The notes: generated by a model not told the origin, from the sequence alone. DNA of 64,000 nucleotides from Enterococcus crotali (GCF_000633635.1 NZ_AYPQ01000009.1:89413-153412), one strand, 5' to 3'. Positions 24,897 through 35,392 are shown, counted from the stretch's first letter. Translations and numbers: made by a program.

Positions 24897-25733
24897 TTAT
24901 TTTTCTAGTTCTTTCTCTTTCAGTTTCTGCTCGTTGGTGACCTTTCCTTTTGAACTGTATGCATCAAACATAACTAACACAAGTCCTAAAGCAATGAATG
25001 CTTCTAAAATAAAATTGATAATTTCAACTGCTCTAGATTCTCTGATCCCAGCAGAAAATAAACTGATTATCCACAATAGTACAAACAACACAATGGAAAT
25101 AAGAGCGGCAGCTACTATGACGCCCCGAATCATTCCGCCTTTTGTTGGTTTATCTTCATCTTTGTTGATTTCGGATTTTTGGTCAATCGGTTGTTTCTCT
25201 TCCAATTTATTTTCTTCAACGTATTCTTTTGGCGCATATTCTTGCAAGAGAGATCTCAGATATAGCAAGACTTCCTTTTCTTGATAACCCTTGATATTTT
25301 TATAGTTGAAATAGACCCCATTTTTTGCTTGAAGTTTTTGATTTAATTTACTTGTTTTTATTCCTAGTTCTTTATAGGCATTATCGTCATTAATAAAAAT
25401 AACTCCTTGTTCATAGGCATAACTGATGCTTTCTATTTTGTCCCAAGGAATCGAATACTTTGCTCTATTTGCAAAAATTGAATAGATCGTTAGTTGTTCT
25501 GGTGTCCAGCTGACCAATTTTTTCCCCTTAATCGTCAAATAAATTCCTTTAACAAAATAATAGCCAAAGAAAATAACACCTGCAAAAAAAGCGAACATAA
25601 TCAACGTTTCATTGATATTCATAAAAATACCACATACTATAAGCCAACCAACAACGCCAAAAAAAGAAATCAAAACAGTCCTTCCTAGCGTTTTATTTTT
25701 CTTTTCAATTAAATAATACTCACTCATTTTCAT
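24897..25733 (-). CDS. Membrane protein with PH-like domain, unknown function
   Basis: The 278-residue protein has two N-terminal membrane helices (about 20-68), a soluble region (about 75-165) that reads like a bacterial PH-like fold (ISYAYEQGVIFINDD), a charged Lys/Glu linker (about 170-200) and two C-terminal helices (about 205-260). No nitrite or tetrapyrrole motif is visible. It sits between sirC and nirB and is followed by a hairpin, so it may end the nreABC-cbiX-sirC transcript. I do not recognise it; a membrane sensor or a bystander gene are both possible. Confidence 0.75.
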   Translation of the reverse strand: MKMSEYYLIEKKNKTLGRTVLISFFGVVGWLIVCGIFMNINETLIMFAFFAGVIFFGYYFVKGIYLTIKGKKLVSWTPEQLTIYSIFANRAKYSIPWDKIESISYAYEQGVIFINDDNAYKELGIKTSKLNQKLQAKNGVYFNYKNIKGYQEKEVLLYLRSLLQEYAPKEYVEENKLEEKQPIDQKSEINKDEDKPTKGGMIRGVIVAAALISIVLFVLLWIISLFSAGIRESRAVEIINFILEAFIALGLVLVMFDAYSSKGKVTNEQKLKEKELEK

Positions 25734-25750
25734 TTTTCCTACCTTTTTAT

Positions 25751-26194
25751 TTAATATATTGAATTTTCATCCAACAATTTTATTAACTCTCTTTTCTTCT
25801 CTTTCACTGCAGCTGGATTTTGCCCATAAGAAGACAAGGCTATTAGATACTCCTTGTCTTCAATCGTGCTCATATTATAAAAATCGCTATTTTCTTTCTG
25901 GCTACAATCATTGACCCATTGGTGTTCAGAAGCATCATTGACGATTTGTTGATTGATGGTTTTAGAATCTGTACAGGCAAAAATCAACTGAGCTTCCTTG
26001 ATACAATCAGCAGTGTATGTTGCTTTTATCAACGTTACACGTTCTAGTTCATTGAATTCAGCTAAAAATGTTGGTGCGACTAATGTCACTTGCCCTTTAG
26101 CCTTTAAAATTCCTATCGTTTTTCGTAATGCGATCCGACCGCCGCCAATGATCACAATGTTCTTATCTGTTAATTCAAGCATTATTGGATACAT
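25751..26194 (-). CDS. Precorrin-2 dehydrogenase (SirC-like siroheme synthase domain)
   Basis: The 147-residue protein matches the N-terminal NAD-binding half of CysG/Met8: the Rossmann motif VIIGGGRIALRKT (about 14-26), VTLVAPTF, LIFACTDSKTIN (about 69-80) and the conserved VNDCSQKENSDFYN (about 93-106). The YLIALSSYGQNPAA segment holds the phosphate-binding residues. It oxidises precorrin-2 to sirohydrochlorin with NAD. It overlaps the ferrochelatase gene by 13 bases. It is shorter than CysG-type siroheme synthases, so iron insertion is left to the CbiX protein. Confidence 0.88.
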   Translation of the reverse strand: MYPIMLELTDKNIVIIGGGRIALRKTIGILKAKGQVTLVAPTFLAEFNELERVTLIKATYTADCIKEAQLIFACTDSKTINQQIVNDASEHQWVNDCSQKENSDFYNMSTIEDKEYLIALSSYGQNPAAVKEKKRELIKLLDENSIY

Positions 26195-26918
26195 GTAACG
26201 GCCTCTTTGACGATTTGTTCTAAGTCATTTAGGATACGTGGGTCAAATTCTAATGTTCTTGTGATCGTAAAATCTGTTGTTGGAAAGGCTTCGGTCAATT
26301 TATTTTTCATGATCGTAATCAAGTGTCCATCAAATAAAAAGAAAGGAACAATTACTATTTTTGTCTCATTCGACAATTGCTTTTTGATATCTGCTAGGTA
26401 ATCTTCTTGTCCTTTTAAACTTGTTGGGATAATTGAAAAGCCCACTTGTTGCTGGATTTCAGTTGCAATTTCAGTTAACACTTGTTGCGGTTCATCCGTT
26501 TGCTTTGTTCCATGGGCAACTAAAATACCCACTAACGGCTCAGCTGGATAAGTATCGGCTGCTTCTTGAAATCGCTCCAACAAAACTTGGCGACTGCCCT
26601 TCTTACTGCCAAAAGTTTCAGTTTGACTAAATTGAACCTCTGGATAGTGAGCTTTTACTTCCTCAAGCTCAGCTGGAATATCCACTAAAGCGTGCTTAGC
26701 TGCAAATAATAACACAGGAACAACGATCATTTTAGTAACACCGTTTTTGATCATCTCTTTGGCAACTTTGGGAATCGTGTCGGAATGATTTTCTAAAAAG
26801 GCCGTCGCTTGGAAAAAACTTGGATCAAGTCTTGTTTTTAATTGTTGGATAAAATCCATTGCTGCTTGATTTTTTCAGCTTTTTGACTACCGTGAAATAC
26901 GTAAAGGATACCAATCAT
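26182..26918 (-). pseudogene. Sirohydrochlorin ferrochelatase (CbiX/SirB family), frameshifted near the 5' end as given
   Basis: From the ATG at 26918 the first 16 residues read MIGILYVFHGSQKAEK, the normal start of CbiX with the metal-inserting His in FHGS. The frame then breaks at a run of six A (plus-strand T at 26870-26875); adding one base continues into MDFIQQLKTRL and the remaining ~225 residues. The second half repeats the fold (GILVAHGTKQTDEP), as expected for two-domain SirB. It inserts Fe2+ into sirohydrochlorin to give siroheme. GAGGTGAG precedes the ATG and nreC ends 12 bases upstream. Starting at the internal ATG (26859) would lose the active-site His. Confidence 0.82.
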
Positions 26919-26929
26919 TTTTTCTCACC

Positions 26930-27577
26930 TCATAAGTCGATTAATTGATGTTTCATACTATATTGCAATAATTCACTAAATGTGTCAAAGTCTAACTTTT
27001 TCATTACATGGGATTTGTGGACTTCAACTGTCTTTACGGAAATGAATAGACGTTCTGCAATTTCTTTATTACTATAGCCTAAAGCGACTAATGGCAAGAC
27101 TTCCCGTTCTCTTTTTGAGAGTCGCTCATATTTTGCATCTTTTTCTGCTGTATCCTTGTCGTTGCCCCAACTTTCCTGATCATACTCGCCAAATAATGGA
27201 TCGATCACAATTTTATCTTTTAACACTTGTTGAATTGCCTCTAATAATACAGTGTCCTGTGAACTTTTTAGAATATATCCTTTTGCACCATAATCTAAAG
27301 CAGTTCGAACATATTCTTCTTCATCGTGCATACTTAAAATAATGGTCTTTACATTAGGAAAATGCTCTTTGATTCGCCTCGTTGTCTGAAGTCCATTTTC
27401 CCCAGGCGGCATTCGCATATCCATCAATACAACATCAACTGGATATTTTTCGAGTAGTAAAAAAGCCTCTGTACCATCGGCCGCATCGCCTACGACAGTG
27501 ATGTCCTCTTGAGATTCGAGCAACAAACGTAATCCGCTTCTCACAACGGCATGATCATCTGCTATTATAATGTTCAT
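26930..27577 (-). CDS. nreC: NarL/LuxR-type response regulator NreC
   Basis: The 215-residue regulator has a receiver domain with the acidic pair DD at 6-7 and phosphoacceptor Asp in VVLMDMRMP (about 52), the conserved Lys in GAKGYILK (about 101), and a C-terminal LuxR helix-turn-helix (LSKREREVLPLVALGYSNKEIA; SVKTVEVHKSHVMKKL). Position after nreA and nreB identifies it as NreC, which activates nitrate/nitrite-reduction genes under low oxygen in staphylococci. It overlaps nreB by 4 bases. The expected target here is nirBD and linked genes, probably through the site near 24854. Confidence 0.9.
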   Translation of the reverse strand: MNIIIADDHAVVRSGLRLLLESQEDITVVGDAADGTEAFLLLEKYPVDVVLMDMRMPPGENGLQTTRRIKEHFPNVKTIILSMHDEEEYVRTALDYGAKGYILKSSQDTVLLEAIQQVLKDKIVIDPLFGEYDQESWGNDKDTAEKDAKYERLSKREREVLPLVALGYSNKEIAERLFISVKTVEVHKSHVMKKLDFDTFSELLQYSMKHQLIDL

Positions 27578-28602
27578 TGTATTACCTCCAATTGGATAGG
27601 CAAACGTAATGTCACCGTAGTTCCTTCTGTTTCTTCTGACTGAATCGCTAACTGTCCGCCAATCGATTCCGCTCTTTCTTGCATATGTAGCAAACCTAAT
27701 CCGTTGCTATGCTGATTTACTTTTTGTAGATCGAATCCTTTACCATGATCCCGAACCGTAAGTACTAAGTGCTGTTGTTGCTCGCTTAAGGTTACCCACA
27801 GCTCATTTACATCCGCATGTTTCACACTATTCATCACACTTTCTTGCAAGACACGGTACGTGATGACTTCCACACTTTCCACAAACCGTCTATGTTCGAT
27901 CATCGGAATAAAATGAATCTCCACACCTGTTGATTCTGTTAAACGATGTAGTAAGGCTTCAATCGCCGGAACCAGTCCTAAATCGTCCAAGGCGGTCGGC
28001 CGTAAATCAACCGCAAGTTGTTTTACTTCACCAAGTAATGCAACGAAATCTTCATCGATTTTCTGTAATTTAGTCGGTAAATCCGCTGATTCCCCGCTCC
28101 ATTTCAGCTGTCTCGTTTCCAACATCAAACTATAAATACTTTGCGCTAGCCCATCATGCAGTTCTTGAGAGATCGCTCGGCGTTCATTTTCATGGGCTTG
28201 ATTTACATATTCGATCAACCGTTTATTTTGAATGACCTGTTGCAGACGATCTTGAATAGCCACCCGCCGAATACTTAACAAGGCAGTCTTGGAATCAATC
28301 ACAGTGTAGCTACCACTGAATTGTTCTTGCTTACCATTTATCGTTTCTAACACTAAGGGAAATGCTGTCTGATCCCAATCAGCCTTGACTTCACAATCCA
28401 AACATTTTTCCATAGTAGAATGAAGCATACAGCCTTCTCCTCTGGCAATTTCCAACACTTTTTCTAAAGGAAATGAATAGGTCACTTCTAATTGAGCCGC
28501 TGTTTTATTGCGTCTGATACACGTATTGTCTTCAATTAAAAATAAACTATCTTTCGCTTCTTCAAATAGTTTTTCTATTATATTCGTTTTCATCTTTTTC
28601 AC
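27574..28602 (-). CDS. nreB: Oxygen-sensing histidine kinase NreB-like
   Basis: This 342-residue cytoplasmic kinase has an N-terminal PAS-like sensor with Cys28, Cys58, Cys67 and Cys70, a HisKA_3 dimerisation helix with the phospho-His in ISQELHDGLAQSIYSL (about 147) and an ATPase domain (GKGFDL; GLGLLHMQERAE). NreB of staphylococci binds an oxygen-labile [4Fe-4S] cluster through four Cys. The spacing here (GC-x8-C-x2-C plus a distant Cys) differs from the C-x2-C-x11-C-x2-C I recall for that protein, so cluster binding is likely but the geometry may not be identical. No membrane segment is seen. Confidence 0.88.
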   Translation of the reverse strand: MKKMKTNIIEKLFEEAKDSLFLIEDNTCIRRNKTAAQLEVTYSFPLEKVLEIARGEGCMLHSTMEKCLDCEVKADWDQTAFPLVLETINGKQEQFSGSYTVIDSKTALLSIRRVAIQDRLQQVIQNKRLIEYVNQAHENERRAISQELHDGLAQSIYSLMLETRQLKWSGESADLPTKLQKIDEDFVALLGEVKQLAVDLRPTALDDLGLVPAIEALLHRLTESTGVEIHFIPMIEHRRFVESVEVITYRVLQESVMNSVKHADVNELWVTLSEQQQHLVLTVRDHGKGFDLQKVNQHSNGLGLLHMQERAESIGGQLAIQSEETEGTTVTLRLPIQLEVIQ

Positions 28603-29031
28603 CTATAAATAAACAACTAGTTCATTTGTTTTGTCTTTAGCAGCAATCAAAAATTCTTCTGTAACTTTCGTTTTTTTTCGATACCCCAGTAATAAAACGC
28701 CCTTTACTTCGCCTGCCTTCATTACAGGAAAAGCAGCAATGGTTTCCAATTTTTCCATTCGAGTAATTGGTAATTCCACTAATTTTTCTGGCTGTTCTTG
28801 TAGATCATTTGCCTGATAACAGCGACCCGTCCGCCAAACAATCCCGCCAATTCCTTTGCCAACCTGTAGACGGATTTTTTTGTAATTCTGGTTTGTATTC
28901 CCAGCAACATATTCCCAGCGAATCACACGGACCTTCGTCTTTTCATTAATTGTGGAAAGTGCCAAAGCGACAAAATCGACTTGGAGCTCCTCTTTTAGTT
29001 GATTGATTCTTTGTTGGATGTCCTCCATCAT
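28603..29031 (-). CDS. nreA: GAF-domain nitrate receptor NreA-like
   Basis: The 142-residue protein is a single GAF domain (VDFVALALSTINEKTKVRV; GKGIGGIVWRTGR; AAFPVMKAGEVKGVLLLGYRKK). In Staphylococcus, NreA binds nitrate and restrains NreB when nitrate is absent. It directly abuts nreB, as in the nreABC operon, and heads the minus-strand cluster. The binding residues cannot be confirmed without alignment, so ligand identity (nitrate or nitrite) is inferred from context. Confidence 0.85.
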   Translation of the reverse strand: MMEDIQQRINQLKEELQVDFVALALSTINEKTKVRVIRWEYVAGNTNQNYKKIRLQVGKGIGGIVWRTGRCYQANDLQEQPEKLVELPITRMEKLETIAAFPVMKAGEVKGVLLLGYRKKTKVTEEFLIAAKDKTNELVVYL

Positions 29032-29136
29032 TTGTTTGACTACTCCTATTCCCTAATTTTTAATAAAAAGCTTGTTTTCTGTTAAACATTCTCTTATCCT
29101 TAAGCCAACATCATCATATTTTAGAAGGATTTTTTT

Positions 29137-30644
29137 ATGAAAACAACAACAACTTTTAGTTCCAAACGTTTAATCATGATTATTACGATGACCGTTTTTT
29201 CTTTTTCTAGTATGACAACAGCGTTCTTTTTGATGGGAATCAAAGCTTTTCCTTATTTTATTGGCGTTGCTCTTTTTTACTTTATTCCCTACGCTATTAT
29301 TATAGCAGAATTTACAGGTGTTTATAAAAATCATATTGGCGGATTATATCAATGGCTAGAGGGGCATCTTTCTGAAAAAGTTGCATTTATTGCCGCATTT
29401 TTGTGGTACTGCAGTTATTTTATTTGGATGATCAGCTATTTATGAAATTATGGATTCCCTCTTCTATTTTACTTTTTGGGCACGACTTAACTAAAAAAAG
29501 TAGTTCGCTGCCGTTTCTTTCTACACCCGTTATGATCGGTATTTTATCGATTTTAGCAGTTTTAGCGACATTATTTTTCGTCAGTAAAGGCTTTAAGGGG
29601 ATCGCTTCTGTGTTATATTTGAGTGGCATCATGATGTCCCTGTTGATTACCGTTAGTCTAGGTAGCAATTTATGGTTATGGATTCAAAATCAGTCAGCTA
29701 TTTTGCCAAATCTGGCTGCCAGTTTTAACGTTGGTCAAACGAACAATGCTTCTGGTCAAACCGTGATTGAGCAGTTTGCCTTTTTGATTTTTGCAATCAC
29801 TGCCTTCGGTGGATTAGATACGATCGCCAGTCTGGTTGATAAAACTGGGAAACAAAAAACACGGTTTCCAAAGTTATTGATCATTAGTAGTATTTTAGTA
29901 GTGATTTGTTATTTTTTCGGGATTCTTTTATGGAGTGGTAGTACTGATTTGACTACTCTGAAGGAGAATGGCAGTATTCATTTAGGCAATTTAATGTATG
30001 AGTTAATGGAAAATTTAGGGGTTTCAGTTGGTCGCTCATTGGCCTTGCCGCCACTTCAAACACAATGGTTGGCCCAATTATTTATTCGATTTACAGCTTT
30101 AACCTTGTTGCTTTCTTATATCAGTTTATTATCAACTATTTTTTATCTGCCGATCCGTACATTGGTAGAAGGGACGCCAAAGCATTACTGGCATCCTCGT
30201 CTGAAACAAAAAAATAAATATGATATGCCCATTTATGCGTTGTTGATTCAAGGAATATTGATCAGTTTGTTTATCATAGGAATCAGTTTTGGTAGTAAAT
30301 ATGTAGTTTTTTTGTATAATCAGCTGACATTGATGACTAATATTTCTCGAGCCATCCCTTATTTATTAGTCGCTCTTTCTTACCCAGCCTTTAAGAAAAA
30401 ACAATTGGCTCAAGACCCGGCGTCCGCTTTGATTCAGTCAACGATCAATGGTTCATTGATCAGTGGCAGTGTGATCGTGAGTATTATCTTAGCAATCGGC
30501 TTTCAATTATATCAGCCGATCACACGAGGAGATTATCTGCAGAGTCTGACGTTATTAGTCGGTCCATTATTTTTTGCTTTGATCGGTTATTTGCTTTATC
30601 AACAATTTCATAGGAAAAAGAATAAAAAGTATGTAGGCGCGTAG
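29137..30644 (+). pseudogene. YjeM-family amino-acid transporter (APC superfamily), frameshifted as given
   Basis: The two parts together make a ~502-residue, 12-helix APC permease. The first part ends in CSYFIWMISY. One base added in the TTT at 29439-29441 continues with FMKLWIPSSILLFG. The later landmarks (FGGLDTIASLVDKTGK, IHLGNLMYELMENLG, VEGTPKHYWHP, NQLTLMTNISRAIPYL) match the YjeM branch near glutamate/GABA antiporters. The substrate is unknown. AGAAGGA precedes the ATG. It is divergent from nreABC with about 105 bases between. Confidence 0.82.
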
Positions 30645-30697
30645 AAAATAGTAATCACAAGCGAAATACCGCCCTTTCCTGTACAATAAATGGTAAC

Positions 30698-30808
30698 GAG
30701 GTTGGGACATAGCTCTACGAGTCACCTCCCAGTCTCAAGGAATCCGAATAAACGGTTGAAACAAAAGCAACTCCTTTGGAAATAAGCTTTTGTTCCAACC
30801 TTGTTATC
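30698..30808. repeat. GGTTGGGACA-type intergenic element, copy 2
   Basis: GAGGTTGGGACATAG at the left end pairs with TTGTTCCAACCTTG at the right end about 100 bases away, with an internal CCGAATAAACGG segment. It is related to the elements at 8851 and 32130 and may act as a terminator for the transporter gene. Confidence 0.6.
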
Positions 30809-30829
30809 TTTTGTGTAGGAGGGATCTTT

Positions 30830-31572
30830 TTGTTTGATTTAGAAAAAGTCCAGTCGTTAAACGAGTTGGAAATGCTTGTTTATCATTATGTTTTAGAACA
30901 TATGGATACTATTCCACGCTTGACCATTCGCCAGCTTTCCGCAAACTGTCATGTTTCTACCTCAACGATTTTACGTTTTTGCAGCAAATGGGCTTTGATG
31001 GTTTTTCAGAATTGAAATATGGGGTAAAAAAAGAACAACAACAGCAGGTTTTTGAGCAATTCTATGATGCTACGATCCATGTCGATTCTTTTTTGAAGCG
31101 TCTCAATCAACAAACGTATTATGAGACATTAAAGCCAGCAATTCAGATGATTATCTCAGCTCGTCATGTTGTTTTTTCAGGTCTTGGTACTAGTGGGATT
31201 TTGGGCACTTATGGTAGCCGCTATTTCGCCAATATGGGGATCAATGCGTATAGTATTGGTGATCCATTTACCCCGATTCCTCAACGCGGTTTTGAAAATA
31301 CCTTAGCTCTCATTCTTTCTGTGTCAGGCGAGACATCTGAATTGATCAAACAGGTAGCCGAATTAAAGCGATCTGGAGCAAAAGTTTTAAGTATTACTAA
31401 CGATGAGCATTCAACGATAGCTCGTTTGGCAGATTACAATATTTCCTATTATATGCCCGATGAACGCTCTGTTTATGCAGATTCATCTGTTAATATCACA
31501 ACGCAAATCCCTGTCATTGCCCTCATTGAACTACTAGCTCACCAAGCAAGCAAAGAACTATCTGAAGCATGA
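30830..31572 (+). pseudogene. RpiR family transcriptional regulator, frameshifted as given
   Basis: The start is a TTG at 30830, preceded by GTAGGAGGG. The N-terminal helix-turn-helix runs to STSTILRFCSK. There the frame breaks; one base added to AAA at 30986-30988 continues into MGFDGFSELKYGVKKE and a complete SIS sugar-phosphate-binding domain (FSGLGTSGILGTYGSRYF; LILSVSGETSELI). The restored protein has ~247 residues. It most likely controls the following GyrI-like, PTS and phospho-glucosidase genes and senses a phosphorylated sugar. Confidence 0.82.
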
Positions 31573-31605
31573 AATCTAGCATAAGTATGGATCCAATCAA
31601 TTATT

Positions 31606-31634
31606 TTGACAAACAGTCCACCTGTTGCTATTCT
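31606..31634 (+). promoter_or_regulatory. Promoter of the GyrI-like gene
   Basis: TTGACA (31606-31611) and TATTCT (31629-31634) have a 17-base spacer. Just downstream, GAAACGATCAAAAAC and related repeats could be an RpiR operator. Confidence 0.6.
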
Positions 31635-31700
31635 TTTTGAAACGATCAAAAACGGTTCAACGATTTTAACTATTTTGATCCACCCAAAGGAGAGATCATC

Positions 31701-32120
31701 ATGTCATTTACTATGAATCATTTAGAGCCAGAAACAATCACAGGTAAACAATACACAATGAAAATACCTCAAACTCCAGAAGAATTTTCTGCAGCAAATC
31801 GTCGAAAACAAGAAATTTTACCCAAAAATCAAGATAGTGTACGTGCATTGATCATCAATGATCCAACCTTAAAAGACGGAAGCGCTTATTTTTTTGTTGA
31901 AGAACACAATGGTGAGGATACCTTCACCATACCTGCTGGTGATTACGCAGTCTTTGTAGGACCTTGGGAAACACTAGCAGACATCGATCATTTTATTGGT
32001 GCTAGTTATGGCGAACTGTATCAATCAGCAGCTTATGGTATTGGTGGTACCTACAATATTCAGCTTATCGATTTCCAAAATAGAAAAATAACTTTGCAAT
32101 TACCAGCAATAAAAAAATAA
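31701..32120 (+). CDS. GyrI-like/effector-binding domain protein (tentative)
   Basis: The 139-residue protein has no membrane segment or DNA-binding motif. FTIPAGDYAVFVGPWETLADI (about 80-100) and AAYGIGGTYNIQLIDF resemble stand-alone GyrI/AraC effector-binding domains, which bind small molecules or act as esterase-like or inhibitory proteins. It has its own promoter, a strong AAAGGAG site and a downstream repeat element. Position between an RpiR regulator and a cellobiose-type permease hints at sugar sensing. The family assignment is weak. Confidence 0.65.
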   Translation: MSFTMNHLEPETITGKQYTMKIPQTPEEFSAANRRKQEILPKNQDSVRALIINDPTLKDGSAYFFVEEHNGEDTFTIPAGDYAVFVGPWETLADIDHFIGASYGELYQSAAYGIGGTYNIQLIDFQNRKITLQLPAIKK

Positions 32121-32129
32121 CTTGAAAAG

Positions 32130-32240
32130 GAGTGTGAGACAAAAGTAAAAATTACTTTTGATGTGCGCTCTAAAACCGAATAAACAGCAGGAAAAAGGCA
32201 GCTTATTTCTCGGAGCTAAACACTTTTGTCTCGGCCTCTA
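32130..32240. repeat. Intergenic stem-loop element, copy 3
   Basis: AGTGTGAGACAAAAGT at the left pairs with ACTTTTGTCTCGGCCTC at the right, about 100 bases away, with CCGAATAAACAG inside. It has the same layout as 30698-30808 but different arm bases. The following stretch to 32330 is AT-rich with a second imperfect repeat (AATAACTTATT / AATAAGTTGTT) and no gene. Confidence 0.6.
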
Positions 32241-32383
32241 AATACGAATAAATAACTTATTTCCAACGGAGCTAACTACCTTTGACTTAGCTTTTTTTGG
32301 GAATAAGTTGTTTTTTACTCGGTACATGTTTCTCAATGTTCCTAACCTATATAAAATAAACTGAAATTCTTTTATAGTAAAAA

Positions 32384-32397
32384 TGTAAACGTATTCA
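32384..32397 (+). promoter_or_regulatory. Catabolite-responsive element upstream of the PTS IIC gene
   Basis: TGTAAACGTATTCA differs at one position from the cre consensus TGWAANCGNTNWCA. It lies 92 bases before the permease start codon, suggesting CcpA control. Confidence 0.5.
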
Positions 32398-32411
32398 ATA
32401 TATTTAAATCA

Positions 32412-32425
32412 GAGCGGCCGCTCTA
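32412..32425. promoter_or_regulatory. Perfect GC-rich palindrome, possible operator
   Basis: AGAGCGGCCGCTCT is a perfect 14-base palindrome in an otherwise AT-rich leader, 15 bases after the cre-like site. It could be bound by the RpiR regulator; it also contains a NotI recognition sequence. Confidence 0.4.
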
Positions 32426-32488
32426 TTGAACTACCACTTACAAGCAATTATTTTCCGTTACTTTAGTTAGCCAAAGGAGAGGTTTAGA

Positions 32489-33820
32489 ATGAATGAATGG
32501 ATCAATGAGAAAGTTCTACCACCCGTTTTAAAATTCGTTAATACTAAAGCGATTACAGCTTTAAGAAATGGTATGTTGTATACGATGCCCTTTACGATCG
32601 TCGGTTCGATTTTTCTACTGTTAGCCAATTTCCCACTTAAATCGTTTGCAGACTGGGTTACTGATAGTGGTCTTGCCGTTTACTTCAATCAAGCGTACGG
32701 TGCTTCTTTTGCCATTATGTCGGTCTTTGCTGTTATCGGGATCGCTTATTCTTATGTAAAAACTGAAGGTTTTGAAGGTCTACCCGCTGGAATGATCTCC
32801 CTTGTTGTCTTTATCTTATTTATGTCCTCTGAAATCACCGATGAAAAAAGCGGTGTGACGATTAGCAACATCATCAACAAAGACTGGACAGCTGGTAAAG
32901 GAATGATCACAGCGATCATCGTTGGTTTGATTGTTGGCTGGGTATACAGCTGGTTCTTGCGTCATGATATTCGCATTAAATTACCTGAAGCCGTACCTGA
33001 AAACGTAGCGAATTCATTTACAGCATTAATTCCAGCTGCAGCCTTGATTACAGGTGCGATGTTTGTCTATATTTTCTTTGATAAAGTCTTTAAAACCACG
33101 TTTTTCGATTTTATTTACGAAGTGTTGCAATCGCCACTTCAAGGGGTTACAGACTCATTAGGTGGGGCATTAGTCCTTGGTTTCTTAATTCCACTCTTCT
33201 GGTTCTTCGGCGTTCATGGTTCAACGATTGTTGGAGGAATCATGGGACCCATTTTACAAGCCAATTCTTTAGAAAATACAGATATTTTAAAAGCTGGTAA
33301 AGAATTGACTGTTGCAAACGGTGGTCATATCGTAACCCAACAATTCTTAGATCAATTTTTAACAGTCACTGGTGCTGGTATGACACTTGGTTTAGTGGTT
33401 TATATGGTGTTCTTTGCAAAATCTGCCCAATTCAAACAACTAGGTCGTTTGTCTATTGGTCCTGCCGTGTTCAATATTAACGAACCAATCACTTTTGCCA
33501 CACCAATCGTAATGAATCCGATCATGGCGATTCCATTTATTTTAACGCCTGTCGTGTCATCTGTTATTACTTACTTTGCTCTATATACTGGTTTAGTGCC
33601 TTTATTCACAGCGGTTCAAGTACCTTGGACAACACCTCCGATTATTTCTGGATTGTTAGTTGGTGGTTGGCAAGCAGCGTTACTACAAGTATTTGTTTTA
33701 ACGTTAGGATTCTTTATTTACCTACCGTTCGCTAGAAAAATGGATGCTATCAACTATGCACAAGAAACAAATCAACCTATTACAGAAGAAGTGTTAGAAG
33801 AAATTGAAGCTGAATCTTAA
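32489..33820 (+). CDS. PTS cellobiose/lactose-type permease, IIC component
   Basis: The 443-residue protein has about ten membrane segments and the CelB family motifs: ALRNGMLYTMPFTIVGSIF (about 25-43), FFGVHGSTIVGGI (about 240), GPAVFNINEPITFATPIV (about 325-342) with the substrate-binding Asn-Glu, and TTPPIISGLLVGG. It carries a beta-glucoside across the membrane; IIA and IIB partners are not in this cluster and must be encoded elsewhere. AAAGGAGAGG precedes the ATG. The GH1 phospho-glucosidase downstream indicates that a phosphorylated beta-glucoside is the product. Confidence 0.92.
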   Translation: MNEWINEKVLPPVLKFVNTKAITALRNGMLYTMPFTIVGSIFLLLANFPLKSFADWVTDSGLAVYFNQAYGASFAIMSVFAVIGIAYSYVKTEGFEGLPAGMISLVVFILFMSSEITDEKSGVTISNIINKDWTAGKGMITAIIVGLIVGWVYSWFLRHDIRIKLPEAVPENVANSFTALIPAAALITGAMFVYIFFDKVFKTTFFDFIYEVLQSPLQGVTDSLGGALVLGFLIPLFWFFGVHGSTIVGGIMGPILQANSLENTDILKAGKELTVANGGHIVTQQFLDQFLTVTGAGMTLGLVVYMVFFAKSAQFKQLGRLSIGPAVFNINEPITFATPIVMNPIMAIPFILTPVVSSVITYFALYTGLVPLFTAVQVPWTTPPIISGLLVGGWQAALLQVFVLTLGFFIYLPFARKMDAINYAQETNQPITEEVLEEIEAES

Positions 33821-33844
33821 ACATCCGTTCTAAACTGACTTAAA

Positions 33845-33900
33845 CATCACTGCACAGCTGATTCCGTTCAATTAATTCCTCCCAGCTGTGTAGTGATTTT
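33845..33900 (+). terminator. Hairpin between PTS IIC and GH1 genes
   Basis: ATCACTGCACAGCTG pairs with CAGCTGTGTAGTGAT (one mismatch), followed by TTTT. It may give partial termination, so the glucosidase could be made at a lower level than the permease. Confidence 0.65.
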
Positions 33901-33944
33901 AATGTTCAATCATGAATTAGAAATAAAAACGAATAAATTTGTAA

Positions 33945-35392
<1,448 letters not shown>

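Noticed and set aside
26182..26859. CbiX starting at the internal ATG at 26859
   Set aside because: This would remove the N-terminal FHGS active-site segment, which is encoded just upstream in another frame behind a good ribosome binding site.
32412..32425. NotI-containing palindrome as a cloning or vector artefact
   Set aside because: The flanks are ordinary continuous leader sequence with no vector or linker, so a native palindrome is more likely.
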